Assembly (NCBI GenBank): GCA_900547765.1
Contig: URIA01000004.1
Coordinates: forward strand, 1 to 64,000
Reading direction: 5' to 3'
Source of the DNA: an uncultured Collinsella sp.
Lineage (GTDB): Bacteria > Actinomycetota > Coriobacteriia > Coriobacteriales > Coriobacteriaceae
Length of the DNA stretch: 64,000 bases
The notes under the pieces are model-generated. The model was not told where the DNA came from and made no database searches. It worked only from the letters and a program-made list of their open reading frames with translations. How positions within the stretch are numbered: position 1 is the first letter of the stretch; every line of letters starts with the position of its first letter. A program made the position numbers and the translations under genes. Of the stretch, positions 15,469 to 23,815 are shown piece after piece.

Positions 15469-16578
15469 GTGGCAGTGAAGATTGAGCGGCGCAACGAGCC
15501 GACAGGCGAACAGCTAGCGGCTTCCGTAATCCTAACAGGCGCTTCAGCGCTGCGCATGATGCGCGCCGAGCGCCGGCAGATGGGCTATATCAGCTGGAAG
15601 GACCTCAATCCCGATGAAGAGCGCCGTGTGCTGCGCACGTCGTCGCCCTCGACCGAGGACATCTATCTTCCCGACTTGGTGCGAATTGGAGCCGCAAGCG
15701 GCGAGGTGCAAGAGGATTTGTGCTTGCTGGTGGGATCTGCGGCGCAGCGCCGCCGCATGCCTAGCGTAGGCTGGTCCGTGTGTTCCGGATTGCCCGCCGG
15801 CTCGATTCTAGAGGTGGAACCGGGGGTGTACAGCTTGTCTCCCGAGGCCCTCTGCCTTGCCGTTGCGCGCGAACTTGGCTGTATCCAGGCATTTGCCCTG
15901 GCCCAGGAGCTGTGCTCTAAGATTTCACTGAGCGACCGCGGGAAGTATCTGCCTCCCTACACCTCGCCTGTTACGAATAAACTTGCAAAGGACAAGGACC
16001 AGCCAGCAGACGTAGGCTACTTTGAAGTCGAGCCGGCGCTGACGCCCGATCGCCTGGCAGATTACCTTGCGGCATGCAAGGGGAATGTGGCCAAACAGCT
16101 GCTGCGTCTGTGTCCCTACCTGTCAGAAAACCTGCTCTCGCCCATGGAGTGCATCATGCTCGCTCTGTTTTCGCTTCCGTTTTCCTATGGCGGATTTGAC
16201 TGCGGTCCCTTTAAGACCGACTACAAGATCGAGTTCGATGACCGCGCGCAGGCAATCTCGGGGATGCCGCATGCAGTTTGCGATGCGTATCAGGAAGCAG
16301 CCCGGTTTGACCTTGAATACAACGGTGAGCTGGGCCATTCCTCCCGGAGGGGACGTATCCATGATGAAAAACGCAACACGGGCTTGATTACTATGGGAAT
16401 CGAGGTCGCGACGGTCAACAACGAAATGCTCTGCGACATGGAAGCGATGGAAGCGCTCGCATGGCGCATCCACCAGCGTATGCGAAAGCGGTACCGGAAT
16501 CGTGTCGATGCCCGCAGGAAGAAGCAAGAGGCGTTGCTTAACACGCTGCGGGCGTGTTTTGGGCTTAAGCCGGTCTAA
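15469..16578 (+). CDS. AbiEi/DUF559-like hypothetical protein
   Basis: This 369-residue protein has the layout of the large actinobacterial AbiEi-antitoxin-like/DUF559 group. An N-terminal segment contains LLVGSAAQRRRMPSV and GVYSLSPEALCLAVA. The C-terminal domain (about 245-340) resembles Vsr/DUF559 PD-(D/E)xK nucleases: DYKIEFDDRAQAI, LEYNGE and HDEKRNTGLITMGIEV. Whether it cuts DNA is unknown. The GTG start follows GGGGTGG and is ten bases after comF. No toxin gene is next to it. A palindromic element follows its stop. Confidence 0.6.
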   Translation: MAVKIERRNEPTGEQLAASVILTGASALRMMRAERRQMGYISWKDLNPDEERRVLRTSSPSTEDIYLPDLVRIGAASGEVQEDLCLLVGSAAQRRRMPSVGWSVCSGLPAGSILEVEPGVYSLSPEALCLAVARELGCIQAFALAQELCSKISLSDRGKYLPPYTSPVTNKLAKDKDQPADVGYFEVEPALTPDRLADYLAACKGNVAKQLLRLCPYLSENLLSPMECIMLALFSLPFSYGGFDCGPFKTDYKIEFDDRAQAISGMPHAVCDAYQEAARFDLEYNGELGHSSRRGRIHDEKRNTGLITMGIEVATVNNEMLCDMEAMEALAWRIHQRMRKRYRNRVDARRKKQEALLNTLRACFGLKPV

Positions 16579-16612
16579 TTCACGTCGAAAATAGGGGGTT
16601 AATCATATGCCC

Positions 16613-16829
16613 TGGCCAAAATATGGCAAATATGAGTACTGTCACTAAATCAGTAACAGCAAAATCAAGGAATTTAGGACTCGGAGGCGGCATAAAGTAA
16701 GAAGATAATAAACAAATGTGGAATAACTAAGCATCAGGTTAGCGACATTGAGCGCAAAATCTGTCCGAGAGGCCAAAATTGCCTGTTACTAAATTGGTGA
16801 CAGTACTCATATTTGCCATTTTTTGGCCA
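16613..16829. mobile_element. Palindromic MITE-like element, copy 2
   Basis: The element is bounded by 47-bp inverted arms that agree at nearly all positions; each arm carries tggccaaaa, ggcaaatatgagtactgtc and agtaacag. A looser match (tgccN) extends both ends by five bases to 16608-16834. The 120-base interior is AT-rich with no reading frame. The same arms bound the element at 2111-2338, so this is a dispersed family without its own transposase. Two further hairpins follow at 16831-16850 and 16851-16877. Confidence 0.75.
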
Positions 16830-16830
16830 C

Positions 16831-16877
16831 GGCACCCTAGGAAGGGTGCCCCGGAGCTCCCCATAGGGGAGCTCCGG
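16831..16877. repeat. Two adjacent hairpins
   Basis: ggcaccct/agggtgcc (8 bp) is followed at once by ccggagctcccc/ggggagctccgg (12 bp, three-base loop). There is no T-run. They may end transcription from the upstream gene. Confidence 0.5.
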
Positions 16878-16950
16878 GCTTCACAGAGGCACGAATAGCC
16901 CACTCCGACCTGCGAAATCTGTACTCGCGATGCGAATGACGCCCCTAACC

Positions 16951-16979
16951 TTAAACTTTAGCTTGAACTTAGCTATAAT
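16951..16979 (+). promoter_or_regulatory. Consensus promoter TTAAAC-17-TATAAT
   Basis: TTAAAC (16951-16956) and a perfect TATAAT (16974-16979) are 17 bp apart, the best vegetative promoter seen in the window. Transcription should begin near 16986. Confidence 0.8.
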
Positions 16980-16985
16980 GCGCTA

Positions 16986-17310
16986 CGTTCCTACCAGGCT
17001 GTGGTTGCGGACGGACGAAATGCCCGTCCTAGTCCAAGACAGACGCGGTCAAAGGGATCCACGTAAGCGACCGCGTGCGCGCGGCGCGATCATGGCGCGT
17101 CCTAGATGTAAGCCGCACCGTCCGTTCTACTTTCTTTGGGGCAATACCGCCTCGCGGGCGAGCGGGCCAGTCGTGAAGGTGGCTGCGGCCTCCCGAGCAA
17201 ACACCCCGGTGCGCAAGTGTGGGGTCAAATACCAGGTCAGCTGGTGGGAACAATCTGATATTTCGTGCAACGCACGGATCGTATACGACACAGAAGGCAG
17301 GGTAGTGGAC
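16986..17310 (+). ncRNA. Candidate structured RNA or long leader upstream of solute-binding protein
   Basis: About 325 bases follow a consensus promoter before the first plausible start codon. Pairings include CGGACGG (17008-17014) with CCGTCCG (17118-17124) closing a domain, an 8-bp hairpin acgcggtc/gaccgcgt (17043-17050/17069-17076), accag/ctggt near 17231-17245, and cgtgc/gcacg near 17264-17276. The in-frame extension of the downstream protein through this region looks unlike protein. The comF-to-hpf neighbourhood is where the raiA RNA family is often found, but the raiA consensus was not checked. It may equally be a riboswitch or a free RNA. Confidence 0.5.
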
Positions 17311-18336
17311 ATGGTGAGGGGCAGCTTGATGCACGCGGCTCGGTTAGGTGCTGGGACCGCAGCGGTCATCGCCGTTTTGGGCCTGAGCGGATGCGCGTTC
17401 AACCCGCTGTCTACGTTCACGACTCCCACGATCGACCAGATCGAGTACGAGACCGTCACGCCCGCGGTGTCGGATGATGCCCTGGTCACCCCCGGTACCC
17501 TGACGGTTGCCCTCGATACCTCCGATGCGCCGCAGGCCATGCAGGGCGCTGACGGCGAGCTCACGGGGTATGCAGTCGACGCTGCCCGCGCCCTCGCAAG
17601 CCGCATGGGCCTTAAGGTCGCCTTTGTCGATGCGTCCTCGGAAGGTTCCGCGCTCGGTGACAAAAAGGCTGATATCTTTATCGGCGAGATCAACTCCACG
17701 GATGGGGACGTTAGCTCGCTCGGCACCTGCCTGTACGATGCCGCTTCCGTGTTCGGTAAAACCAGCGATGGTGGGTCGCTAAGCGTTTCCACCGATACCC
17801 TTAACACGTCTACTCTGGGTGTCCAGATGTCCTCGGCCTCGCAGGAGGCGCTTGCTAAGCAGAGCATCACCGCCAACCAAAAGACCTACTCCAACATCAA
17901 CGAGTGCTTTGAGGCACTCGAGTCCGGCGAGGTCGACTATGTAATCTGCGACTCCACGGCCGGCGGCTACCTTGCACGCCTGATGAGCGAGGTCTCCTAT
18001 GCCGGTTCGCTCGAGGCGCCCTCGACGCTTGGTGTTGCGGGCCTCTCGTCCAATGACGAACTGTGCCGTGCCGTGAGCGATGCCCTCGACGGTATTACGG
18101 CCGACGGCACGCTCGAGGCGGTCCACTCTGTCTGGTATGGCAGGATGCCCTACGACCTCACCACTAAGACGGTTTCGGGCGCTAACGTGCAGCCGGGCGA
18201 CTCTGAGTCCAGTGAGACCGCATCCTCCGGCAGCGAGTCCTCCGATTCCAACAATGAGACCGCATCCTCCGAAGACAAATCGTCCAGCCAGGAAGACACC
18301 ATCACCGACGACGACATTAACAAGCTTAATAGCTAG
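17311..18336 (+). CDS. Lipoprotein substrate-binding protein (SBP family 3)
   Basis: This is a probable extracellular, lipid-anchored solute receptor of the amino-acid type, 341 residues from the chosen ATG. The signal peptide ends in the lipobox LGLSGC (Cys28). The body has the family 3 features: GTLTVALDTSDAPQ at the start, GYAVDAARALASRMG, and a paired domain from about residue 165. A Ser/Glu/Asp-rich tail of about 55 residues ends the protein. A second ATG at 17329 with GAGGGG in front is an equally good start. No permease or ATPase gene adjoins it, so its transporter partner is unknown. The binding pocket gives no clear ligand. Confidence 0.82.
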   Translation: MVRGSLMHAARLGAGTAAVIAVLGLSGCAFNPLSTFTTPTIDQIEYETVTPAVSDDALVTPGTLTVALDTSDAPQAMQGADGELTGYAVDAARALASRMGLKVAFVDASSEGSALGDKKADIFIGEINSTDGDVSSLGTCLYDAASVFGKTSDGGSLSVSTDTLNTSTLGVQMSSASQEALAKQSITANQKTYSNINECFEALESGEVDYVICDSTAGGYLARLMSEVSYAGSLEAPSTLGVAGLSSNDELCRAVSDALDGITADGTLEAVHSVWYGRMPYDLTTKTVSGANVQPGDSESSETASSGSESSDSNNETASSEDKSSSQEDTITDDDINKLNS

Positions 18337-18351
18337 TTATTGCTAGGGGTG

Positions 18352-18376
18352 GTCTCTCCTATGCGCTAGGAGAGAC
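18352..18376 (+). repeat. Hairpin after solute-binding protein gene
   Basis: gtctctcct and aggagagac form a 9-bp stem with a 7-base loop. It lacks a T-run; a true terminator follows. Confidence 0.5.
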
Positions 18377-18402
18377 GCCTCTTCACGGTTTCAACACGCA
18401 CT

Positions 18403-18436
18403 GCCGGGCTTCCCCAATAGGGGAGCCCGGCTTTTT
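18403..18436 (+). terminator. Rho-independent terminator
   Basis: gccgggctt-cccc and ggggagcccggc pair around a short loop and are followed by T5. Confidence 0.88.
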
Positions 18437-18653
18437 CATCTCTATAAAACCAGCAGGTCAAAGACAATTTTCGGGACCAAATACAAAGTCGCCGGCTCCC
18501 TCCTATAGCGCACTTTGCCACAGAAAAGTGCGAGACTTCGGTATGCGGTATCAAGCAATCGTTATTCGGGTCTTTGGGAATCCGCGTGATTAAATGCACG
18601 GCAATGGGTACATAGCCAGTACAGTAAGTCCCCGAGGCAGATTGGAGCCACGT
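18437..18653 (+). promoter_or_regulatory. hpf leader region
   Basis: These 217 bases between the terminator and hpf hold no reading frame. Short hairpins are possible (gcgcactttgccac...aaaagtgcg). No consensus promoter is obvious, so a stress-regulated start is possible. It is another place to test for the raiA RNA family. Confidence 0.3.
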
Positions 18654-19238
18654 ATGGATATCAAGGTTTCTGGACGCAAGACGACGGTAACCGATGCTCT
18701 GCGTGCGCATGTGGATGAGAAGATCGGCGAGGCGCTCAAGGTTTTCGATATCGAGCCCATGACGGTCGACGTTGTACTTCGCTATGAGAAGAACCCCTCG
18801 AACCCCAACCCGGCAATCGTCGAGGTTACGGTTCGCGCCCGCGGTTCGGTGATTCGCGTTGCCGAGCACGGTGCAGATATGTACGCCGCCATCGACCTCT
18901 CCGCCGATAAGGTCACCCGCCAGCTGCGCAAGTTCAAGACCAAGGTTGTGGACAACCGCCAGGGCGGTGCCAGCGCAGCGGATGTTGCACCGGTCGAGCG
19001 TGTCGAGGATCTGGCCGACCTGCTGCTGCCCGAGGAGGACGACGACCTGCTCGTCCGCGAGAAGGTCGTCGATGTCACCCCGATGACTGAGGAGCAGGCG
19101 CTGGTGCAGACCGATCTGCTCGGTCACGACTTCTACGTGTTCGAGAACGCGACGACTGGCCTCATCAATGTGGTGTATCACCGTAAGAATGGTGGATATG
19201 GCATCATCAAGCCCCGCATCGAAACACTTGACGAGTAA
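18654..19238 (+). CDS. hpf: Ribosome hibernation promoting factor, long form
   Basis: Long HPF (RaiA/YvyD type) pairs two 70S ribosomes into inactive 100S dimers during starvation. The start is the ATG after TTGGAG, giving 194 residues. The N-terminal domain (1-105) begins MDIKVSGRKTTVTDALRAHV and has the S30-AE beta-alpha fold. A charged linker leads to the C-terminal dimerisation domain (about 140-190) with LLGHDFYVFENATTGLINVVYRR-like sequence (here YHRKNGGYG). The length identifies the long form used in actinobacteria and firmicutes. Confidence 0.93.
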   Translation: MDIKVSGRKTTVTDALRAHVDEKIGEALKVFDIEPMTVDVVLRYEKNPSNPNPAIVEVTVRARGSVIRVAEHGADMYAAIDLSADKVTRQLRKFKTKVVDNRQGGASAADVAPVERVEDLADLLLPEEDDDLLVREKVVDVTPMTEEQALVQTDLLGHDFYVFENATTGLINVVYHRKNGGYGIIKPRIETLDE

Positions 19239-19267
19239 AATACGTTAACTTGCATGAGTTAACGGTT

Positions 19268-19299
19268 GGCGGCCATCCCATGCGGGTGGCCGCCTTTTT
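19268..19299 (+). terminator. Rho-independent terminator after hpf
   Basis: ggcggccatccc and gggtggccgcc pair around atgc and are followed by T5. Confidence 0.88.
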
Positions 19300-19317
19300 A
19301 CGTAAGGAGTCGCTTTG

Positions 19318-20271
19318 ATGGACAAGGCCGCATCCGCCGGTCATTCGGACCGTTGCCGCATCGTCGTCGATACTTGCTGCGACTTTAGCCCCGAGGTCGC
19401 CGCGAACCTCGATGTCGATATCCTGGGTTTCCCCTTCATTATCGATGGCGAGGAGCGCACGGATGACATCTGGTCGAGCATCACACCCAAGGAGTTCTAC
19501 GACCGCATGCGCGCCGGCGCTCGCGTGTCTACCTCCGCCGTGTCGCTCGGTCGCTATATCGAGTTCTTTACCGAGTGCGCCAAAGAGGGTACGCCCACGG
19601 TCTACCTGTGCTTTACCTCGGCGCTGTCGTCGAGCTACAACTCCGCGTGCCAGGCGGCAGATGCCGTGCGCGCCGAGTATCCCGACTTTGAACTGTACGT
19701 GGTCGACAACGCCCTGCCCTGCGCGACCGGCGAGCTCTTGGCGCTCGAGGCCGTGCGCCAGCGCTCGGCGGGACTGACCGCTAAGCAGCTGGTCGACTGG
19801 GCAAACGAGGCCAAGACCTACGTGCACGGCTACTTTACGCTCGAGAGCTTCGACGCGCTGGCTGCCGGCGGCCGCATTCCGCCCGCGGCGGCGCAGCTCA
19901 CGGCAAAGCTCGATGTCAAGCCCGAGCTCTCCTACGACCTTGCCGGCTCGCTGTCGCTGATCGGCGTCAACCGCGGCCGCAAGAAGGCGCTCAAGTCCAT
20001 TCTCAAGTCGTTCCGCGAGAACTACGTGCCCGACCGCACCATGCCCATCGCAATCATGACGGCCGATGCCGAGAAGGACGGCGACTGGCTCGAAGCTGCC
20101 ATCCGCAAGGAGGAGGGCTGCGCCGACGTTACGATCATTCGCAGCTCCGTGGGTCCCACCATTGGCTCGCACGTGGGCCCCGGCATGGTGGCCTGCGCGT
20201 TTTGGGGTAAGAACCGCGCCGACAAGGCGTCGCTTTCCGATCGCATCGCCCGCCGCGTGCGCGGTCAGTAG
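19318..20271 (+). CDS. DegV family fatty-acid-binding protein
   Basis: DegV proteins bind long-chain fatty acids and, in some species, act as FakB partners of the fatty acid kinase FakA. The 317-residue product begins with RCRIVVDTCCDFSPE, where relatives have DSTxDL, and has STSAVSLGRYIEFF with the conserved T/S-x-Q/S-type ligand loop. A TTG one codon upstream is also possible. A lone gene behind a terminator and AAGGAG. No fakA gene adjoins it, so the kinase link is inference. Confidence 0.85.
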   Translation: MDKAASAGHSDRCRIVVDTCCDFSPEVAANLDVDILGFPFIIDGEERTDDIWSSITPKEFYDRMRAGARVSTSAVSLGRYIEFFTECAKEGTPTVYLCFTSALSSSYNSACQAADAVRAEYPDFELYVVDNALPCATGELLALEAVRQRSAGLTAKQLVDWANEAKTYVHGYFTLESFDALAAGGRIPPAAAQLTAKLDVKPELSYDLAGSLSLIGVNRGRKKALKSILKSFRENYVPDRTMPIAIMTADAEKDGDWLEAAIRKEEGCADVTIIRSSVGPTIGSHVGPGMVACAFWGKNRADKASLSDRIARRVRGQ

Positions 20272-20369
20272 GCAAGTAACGCGTCCGTAATCGCCCTCGA
20301 CTCACAGCTCAAACGCTGGCACCGAGTATTCAACCTGGTAATAACACCCAACCTAAAAGGAAAGGTTTC

Positions 20370-21449
20370 ATGGCAAACAAGCTCTCTGTCGCATTTATCG
20401 GCACCGGAATTATGGGTGCCCCCATCGCCGGCCACATTCTGGACGCTGGCTATCCCGTCACGGTCAACAACCGCACCAAGTCCAAGGCTGCAGCGCTCGT
20501 TGAGCGCGGTGCCGTCTGGGCCGATACGCCGGCCGACGCCGTGGCGAACGCCGACGTCGTCTTTACCATGGTGGGTTATCCCTCCGAGGTCGAGGAGCTC
20601 TACCTGGCGGGCGACGGTCTGCTCGCGTGTACTAAGCCCGGCGCGGTCCTGATCGACCTCACCACGAGCTCGCCCGAGCTGGCGCGCGACATTGCCGAGG
20701 CCGCCCAGGTTTCCGGCCGCATGGCGTTTGATTGCCCCGTCACCGGCGGCGAGTCGGGTGCTATCGCCGGCACGCTCACGGCTATCGTGGGCGCCACCGA
20801 GAACGATATTGCCCCGGTCCGCGACATCCTTTCTACCTTTGCAGCTAACATCTGCTGCTTCGATGGCGCCGGCAAGGGCCAGGCTGCCAAGCTTGCCAAC
20901 CAGGTGTCGCTGGGCGCCTGCATGGTCGGCATGGCAGACGCCATGGCGTTTGCCGAGCTGAGCGGCCTCGATCTGGAGAAAACCCGTCAGATGATCCTGG
21001 GCGGCACCGGCAAGTCCGGCGCCATGGAGAGCCTGGCGCCCAAGGCGCTCGACGGTGACTACAAGCCCGGCTTTATGGTCGAGCACTTCATCAAGGACCT
21101 GCGCTTGGCGCTCGCCTATGCCGACGACCGCGAGCTTGCGCTGCCCGGCGCCGACGTCGCCTTTACGCTCTACGACATGCTCGATGCCATCGGTGGCGCC
21201 AAGCTGGGCACCCAGGCCATCACGGTGCTCTACAAGGAGGAGGCCGACGCCATTGCCGCCGGTCTGGACTGGTCTCAGTATCGTCCCGAGGAGCATGGTG
21301 CCCACGAGGACGGCTGTGGTTGCGGCGAGCATGGCGACGACCACGAGTGCGGTTGTGGCCACCACCATGGCGAGGACCACGAGTGCTGCGGCGGCCACGG
21401 CCATGACGACGGCCACGAGTGCTGCTGCGGCCACCATCACGGGGAGTAG
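20370..21449 (+). CDS. 3-hydroxyisobutyrate dehydrogenase-like oxidoreductase with Cys/His-rich tail
   Basis: This is a beta-hydroxyacid dehydrogenase of the tartronate-semialdehyde reductase/3-hydroxyisobutyrate group. The Rossmann loop is FIGTGIMGAPIAGHILDAG (about 9-27). VTGGESGAIAGTL is the substrate loop, and the catalytic lysine is in GKGQAAKLANQ (about residue 172). The family normally ends near residue 295-305. Here a further 50 residues carry about 14 His and 9 Cys in repeats such as HECGCGHHHGE and HECCCGHHHGE, which looks like a metal store or metal-transfer arm. RBS AAAGGAAAGG precedes the ATG. Four genes follow closely on the same strand. Confidence 0.85.
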   Translation: MANKLSVAFIGTGIMGAPIAGHILDAGYPVTVNNRTKSKAAALVERGAVWADTPADAVANADVVFTMVGYPSEVEELYLAGDGLLACTKPGAVLIDLTTSSPELARDIAEAAQVSGRMAFDCPVTGGESGAIAGTLTAIVGATENDIAPVRDILSTFAANICCFDGAGKGQAAKLANQVSLGACMVGMADAMAFAELSGLDLEKTRQMILGGTGKSGAMESLAPKALDGDYKPGFMVEHFIKDLRLALAYADDRELALPGADVAFTLYDMLDAIGGAKLGTQAITVLYKEEADAIAAGLDWSQYRPEEHGAHEDGCGCGEHGDDHECGCGHHHGEDHECCGGHGHDDGHECCCGHHHGE

Positions 21450-21454
21450 CGCCC

Positions 21455-21883
21455 ATGAGCTGGACGTTCGTGGTGCTCGCGCTGGTGCTCTTTATCTTTG
21501 CGATCTATATTGGCTTTTTGTGCGGCCAGTGGGCGTGCGAAAAGCGCGTCATCACCAAACGCGACTACTGGATTGCCAACTTTGCGGGAGCGGCGGCAGT
21601 CGTCCTGCTAACCTGGGTGTTCTCGCTGTTCCCACTGGTGCAGTTTGCGCCGATCGGCTGGCTCGGCGGCTTTATCGCCGGCCTTAAGATGAGCTTTGGC
21701 GAGTCCGTCGGCCCGTGGCGCAAGCACGACGAGGTCTTTAATGTCAACAAGGCCCATCGCGCCGCCGCCGATGCGGACGACGCTGAGGACCGCCGTCGCG
21801 CACGCCGCAATGGCGCTGCCGACCGACAGCTCATCTCGGTCACCAATGACAGCAAGGGTGCTGGCAAGCACGCTAAGAAATAG
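21455..21883 (+). CDS. Small membrane protein, unknown function
   Basis: The 142-residue product starts at the ATG five bases after the preceding stop (MSWTFVVLAL). It has two or three hydrophobic helices (about 3-22, 38-60 and perhaps 63-82) and a basic, hydrophilic C-terminal third (RRRARRNGAADRQ). It lies between a dehydrogenase and a HEAT-repeat gene with gaps of 5 and 15 bases, so it is co-transcribed with them. No family was recognised. Confidence 0.75.
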   Translation: MSWTFVVLALVLFIFAIYIGFLCGQWACEKRVITKRDYWIANFAGAAAVVLLTWVFSLFPLVQFAPIGWLGGFIAGLKMSFGESVGPWRKHDEVFNVNKAHRAAADADDAEDRRRARRNGAADRQLISVTNDSKGAGKHAKK

Positions 21884-21898
21884 TAAGAAGAGGTAACT

Positions 21899-22597
21899 AT
21901 GGCAGAAAACAAGGAAGAACAGCTCACCGACGAGGAGCTGGCACAGCTTCAGCTGGCAGAGGAGAACGAGAACGCCGTCGACCGCCTGGTCAAGGAGCTC
22001 GGCTGCCCCACGCGCCGCATCCGCCAGTTTGCCGCCCGCGTGCTGCATCTGCTGGCCGAGCGCGACCCGCAGCGCGTCGTGCCCTGCGTGCCCGCGCTGA
22101 TCGAGGCACTCGATCGCCCCGAGGCTCAGACCCGCTGGGAGGCTCTCGATGCCCTGGCGGCGCTCGCCACCACCTGCCCCGAGCAGCTGGGCGATGCCTT
22201 TGAGGGTGCCGAGACCGCGCTGTTCGACGAGATTTCCTCCACGCTGCGCTATGCCGCCTTCCGCCTGCTGTGCGTGTGGGGTGCCACGAGTGTCGAGCGT
22301 TCGCGCGAGGCTTGGCCCATCCTGGACGAGGCCATCCAGTGCTACCACGGCGACCTTGAGTATCGCGACATGCTCGGTTGCCTGTACGAGTTTAGCCAGG
22401 GCGAGATCGACGCCGAGGTCGCCGAGAAGCTCGCGCTGCGCCTTAAGTTCGATGCCGAGAACGGCAAGGGCAGCTATCTCAAAGCCCGTTCGAGTGAGAT
22501 TTGCGAAATGCTTGTTAAACGTTTTGGCCTGGATCTCTCCAAAAAGAAGAAGCGTGCTAGCGTTAAAAAATCTGAGGCCGCCGAAGACGAGGAGTAA
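21899..22597 (+). CDS. HEAT-repeat protein
   Basis: This 232-residue cytosolic protein of repeated helix pairs has segments such as RQFAARVLHLLAERDP and TRWEALDALAALATTCP, about 35-40 residues apart, typical of HEAT/armadillo repeats that bind other proteins. The N-terminus is acidic and the C-terminus is basic (LSKKKKRASVKKSE). AAGAGG precedes the ATG. It sits 15 bases after the membrane protein gene and six before the isocitrate dehydrogenase gene. Its partner is unknown. Confidence 0.75.
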   Translation: MAENKEEQLTDEELAQLQLAEENENAVDRLVKELGCPTRRIRQFAARVLHLLAERDPQRVVPCVPALIEALDRPEAQTRWEALDALAALATTCPEQLGDAFEGAETALFDEISSTLRYAAFRLLCVWGATSVERSREAWPILDEAIQCYHGDLEYRDMLGCLYEFSQGEIDAEVAEKLALRLKFDAENGKGSYLKARSSEICEMLVKRFGLDLSKKKKRASVKKSEAAEDEE

Positions 22598-22603
22598 CAG
22601 ATT

Positions 22604-23689
22604 ATGGCGCACGATGTAGTCCTGATTCCCGGTGACGGTATCGGTCCCGAGATTACGCAGGCCATGCGCCGCGTGGTCGAGGCCACCGGTGTCCAGATCA
22701 ACTGGAACGTCCAGGAGGCCGGTGCCGGCGTCATGGACGAGTTTGGCACGCCGCTGCCCCAACACGTACTCGATGCGGTCGCCGAGACCAAGGTTGCCAT
22801 CAAGGGCCCCATCACCACGCCGGTCGGCACGGGTTTCCGCAGCGTCAACGTGGCCCTGCGCAAACACTTCGACCTGTATGCCTGCGTTCGCCCCTGCCTG
22901 TCGCAGCCGGGCGACGGCTCGCGCTTTCGCGATGTCGACCTGGTCATCGTGCGCGAGAACACCGAGGACCTCTACGCCGGGATCGAGTTCGATGAGGGCG
23001 CTGCCGAGGTCGAGGAGCTCTCACAGCTTGTCGAGCGTTCGGGTCAAAAGACCTTCGCTGCCGATTCCGCGATCTCGATCAAGCCGATCTCTATCGTCAA
23101 GAGCCGCCGCATTGTGGAGTATGCCTTTGAGTATGCCCGCCGCTGCGGCCGCAAAAAGGTGACGGCCGTGCACAAGGCCAACATCATGAAGGCGACCGAC
23201 GGCCTGTTCCTGCGCGTGGCGCGCGAGGTGGCCTCCAACTATCCCGATATCGAGTTCAACGACAAGATCGTCGACGCCACCTGCATGGGTCTGGTCCAAA
23301 ACCCCAATGACTTCGATGTCCTGGTGCTGCCCAACCTGTACGGCGACATCGTGAGCGACCTGTGCGCCGGCTTGGTGGGCGGCCTGGGTATGGCCCCCGG
23401 CTCCAACATCGGCGCCGACTGCGCCATCTTCGAGGCAACGCACGGCTCCGCGCCCGATATCGCGGGCCAGGATATTGCCAACCCCACGGCCGAGATTCTG
23501 TCTGCGGCTATGATGCTCGATCATCTGGGCGAGAACGATGCGGCCAATCGTATCCGCGCCGCCGTCTCTGCCACGCTTGACGAGGGCGAGCAGGTTACCG
23601 GTGACGTGCGTCGTGCCCAGACCGGTTCCGTCGAGGGCGCCGTGGGCACGCAGGCCTTCGCCGATGCCGTTATCGCGCACCTGGCCTAA
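22604..23689 (+). CDS. NAD-type isocitrate/isopropylmalate dehydrogenase family protein
   Basis: This metal-dependent beta-decarboxylating dehydrogenase is most like NAD-dependent isocitrate dehydrogenase (isocitrate to 2-oxoglutarate). The 361-residue protein has the N-terminal [11 protein letters not shown], the substrate segment [19 protein letters not shown] (Ser-x-Asn-x-x-x-Arg), [11 protein letters not shown], the Lys-Asn/Ala motif in VHKANIMK, metal aspartates in [13 protein letters not shown], and the adenine loop [11 protein letters not shown]. The serine in FRSVNVALR favours isocitrate over isopropylmalate. No leu or TCA genes adjoin it. Confidence 0.87.
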   Translation: MAHDVVLIPGDGIGPEITQAMRRVVEATGVQINWNVQEAGAGVMDEFGTPLPQHVLDAVAETKVAIKGPITTPVGTGFRSVNVALRKHFDLYACVRPCLSQPGDGSRFRDVDLVIVRENTEDLYAGIEFDEGAAEVEELSQLVERSGQKTFAADSAISIKPISIVKSRRIVEYAFEYARRCGRKKVTAVHKANIMKATDGLFLRVAREVASNYPDIEFNDKIVDATCMGLVQNPNDFDVLVLPNLYGDIVSDLCAGLVGGLGMAPGSNIGADCAIFEATHGSAPDIAGQDIANPTAEILSAAMMLDHLGENDAANRIRAAVSATLDEGEQVTGDVRRAQTGSVEGAVGTQAFADAVIAHLA

Positions 23690-23815
23690 GGCATGCCCGC
23701 TGCAAACGCCTAAATAGTACTTAAGTGTTTGCGTATAACCTAAGAATCAATACGCCCGGCGCTCTGTCGGGCGTATTCTATTGGGGACTATGTTTCCTAA
23801 CAAGGAGTAATTGAT

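Noticed and set aside
16930..17310. N-terminal extension of the solute-binding protein
   Set aside because: The extension would run through a consensus promoter and bury the signal peptide; its sequence looks non-protein.
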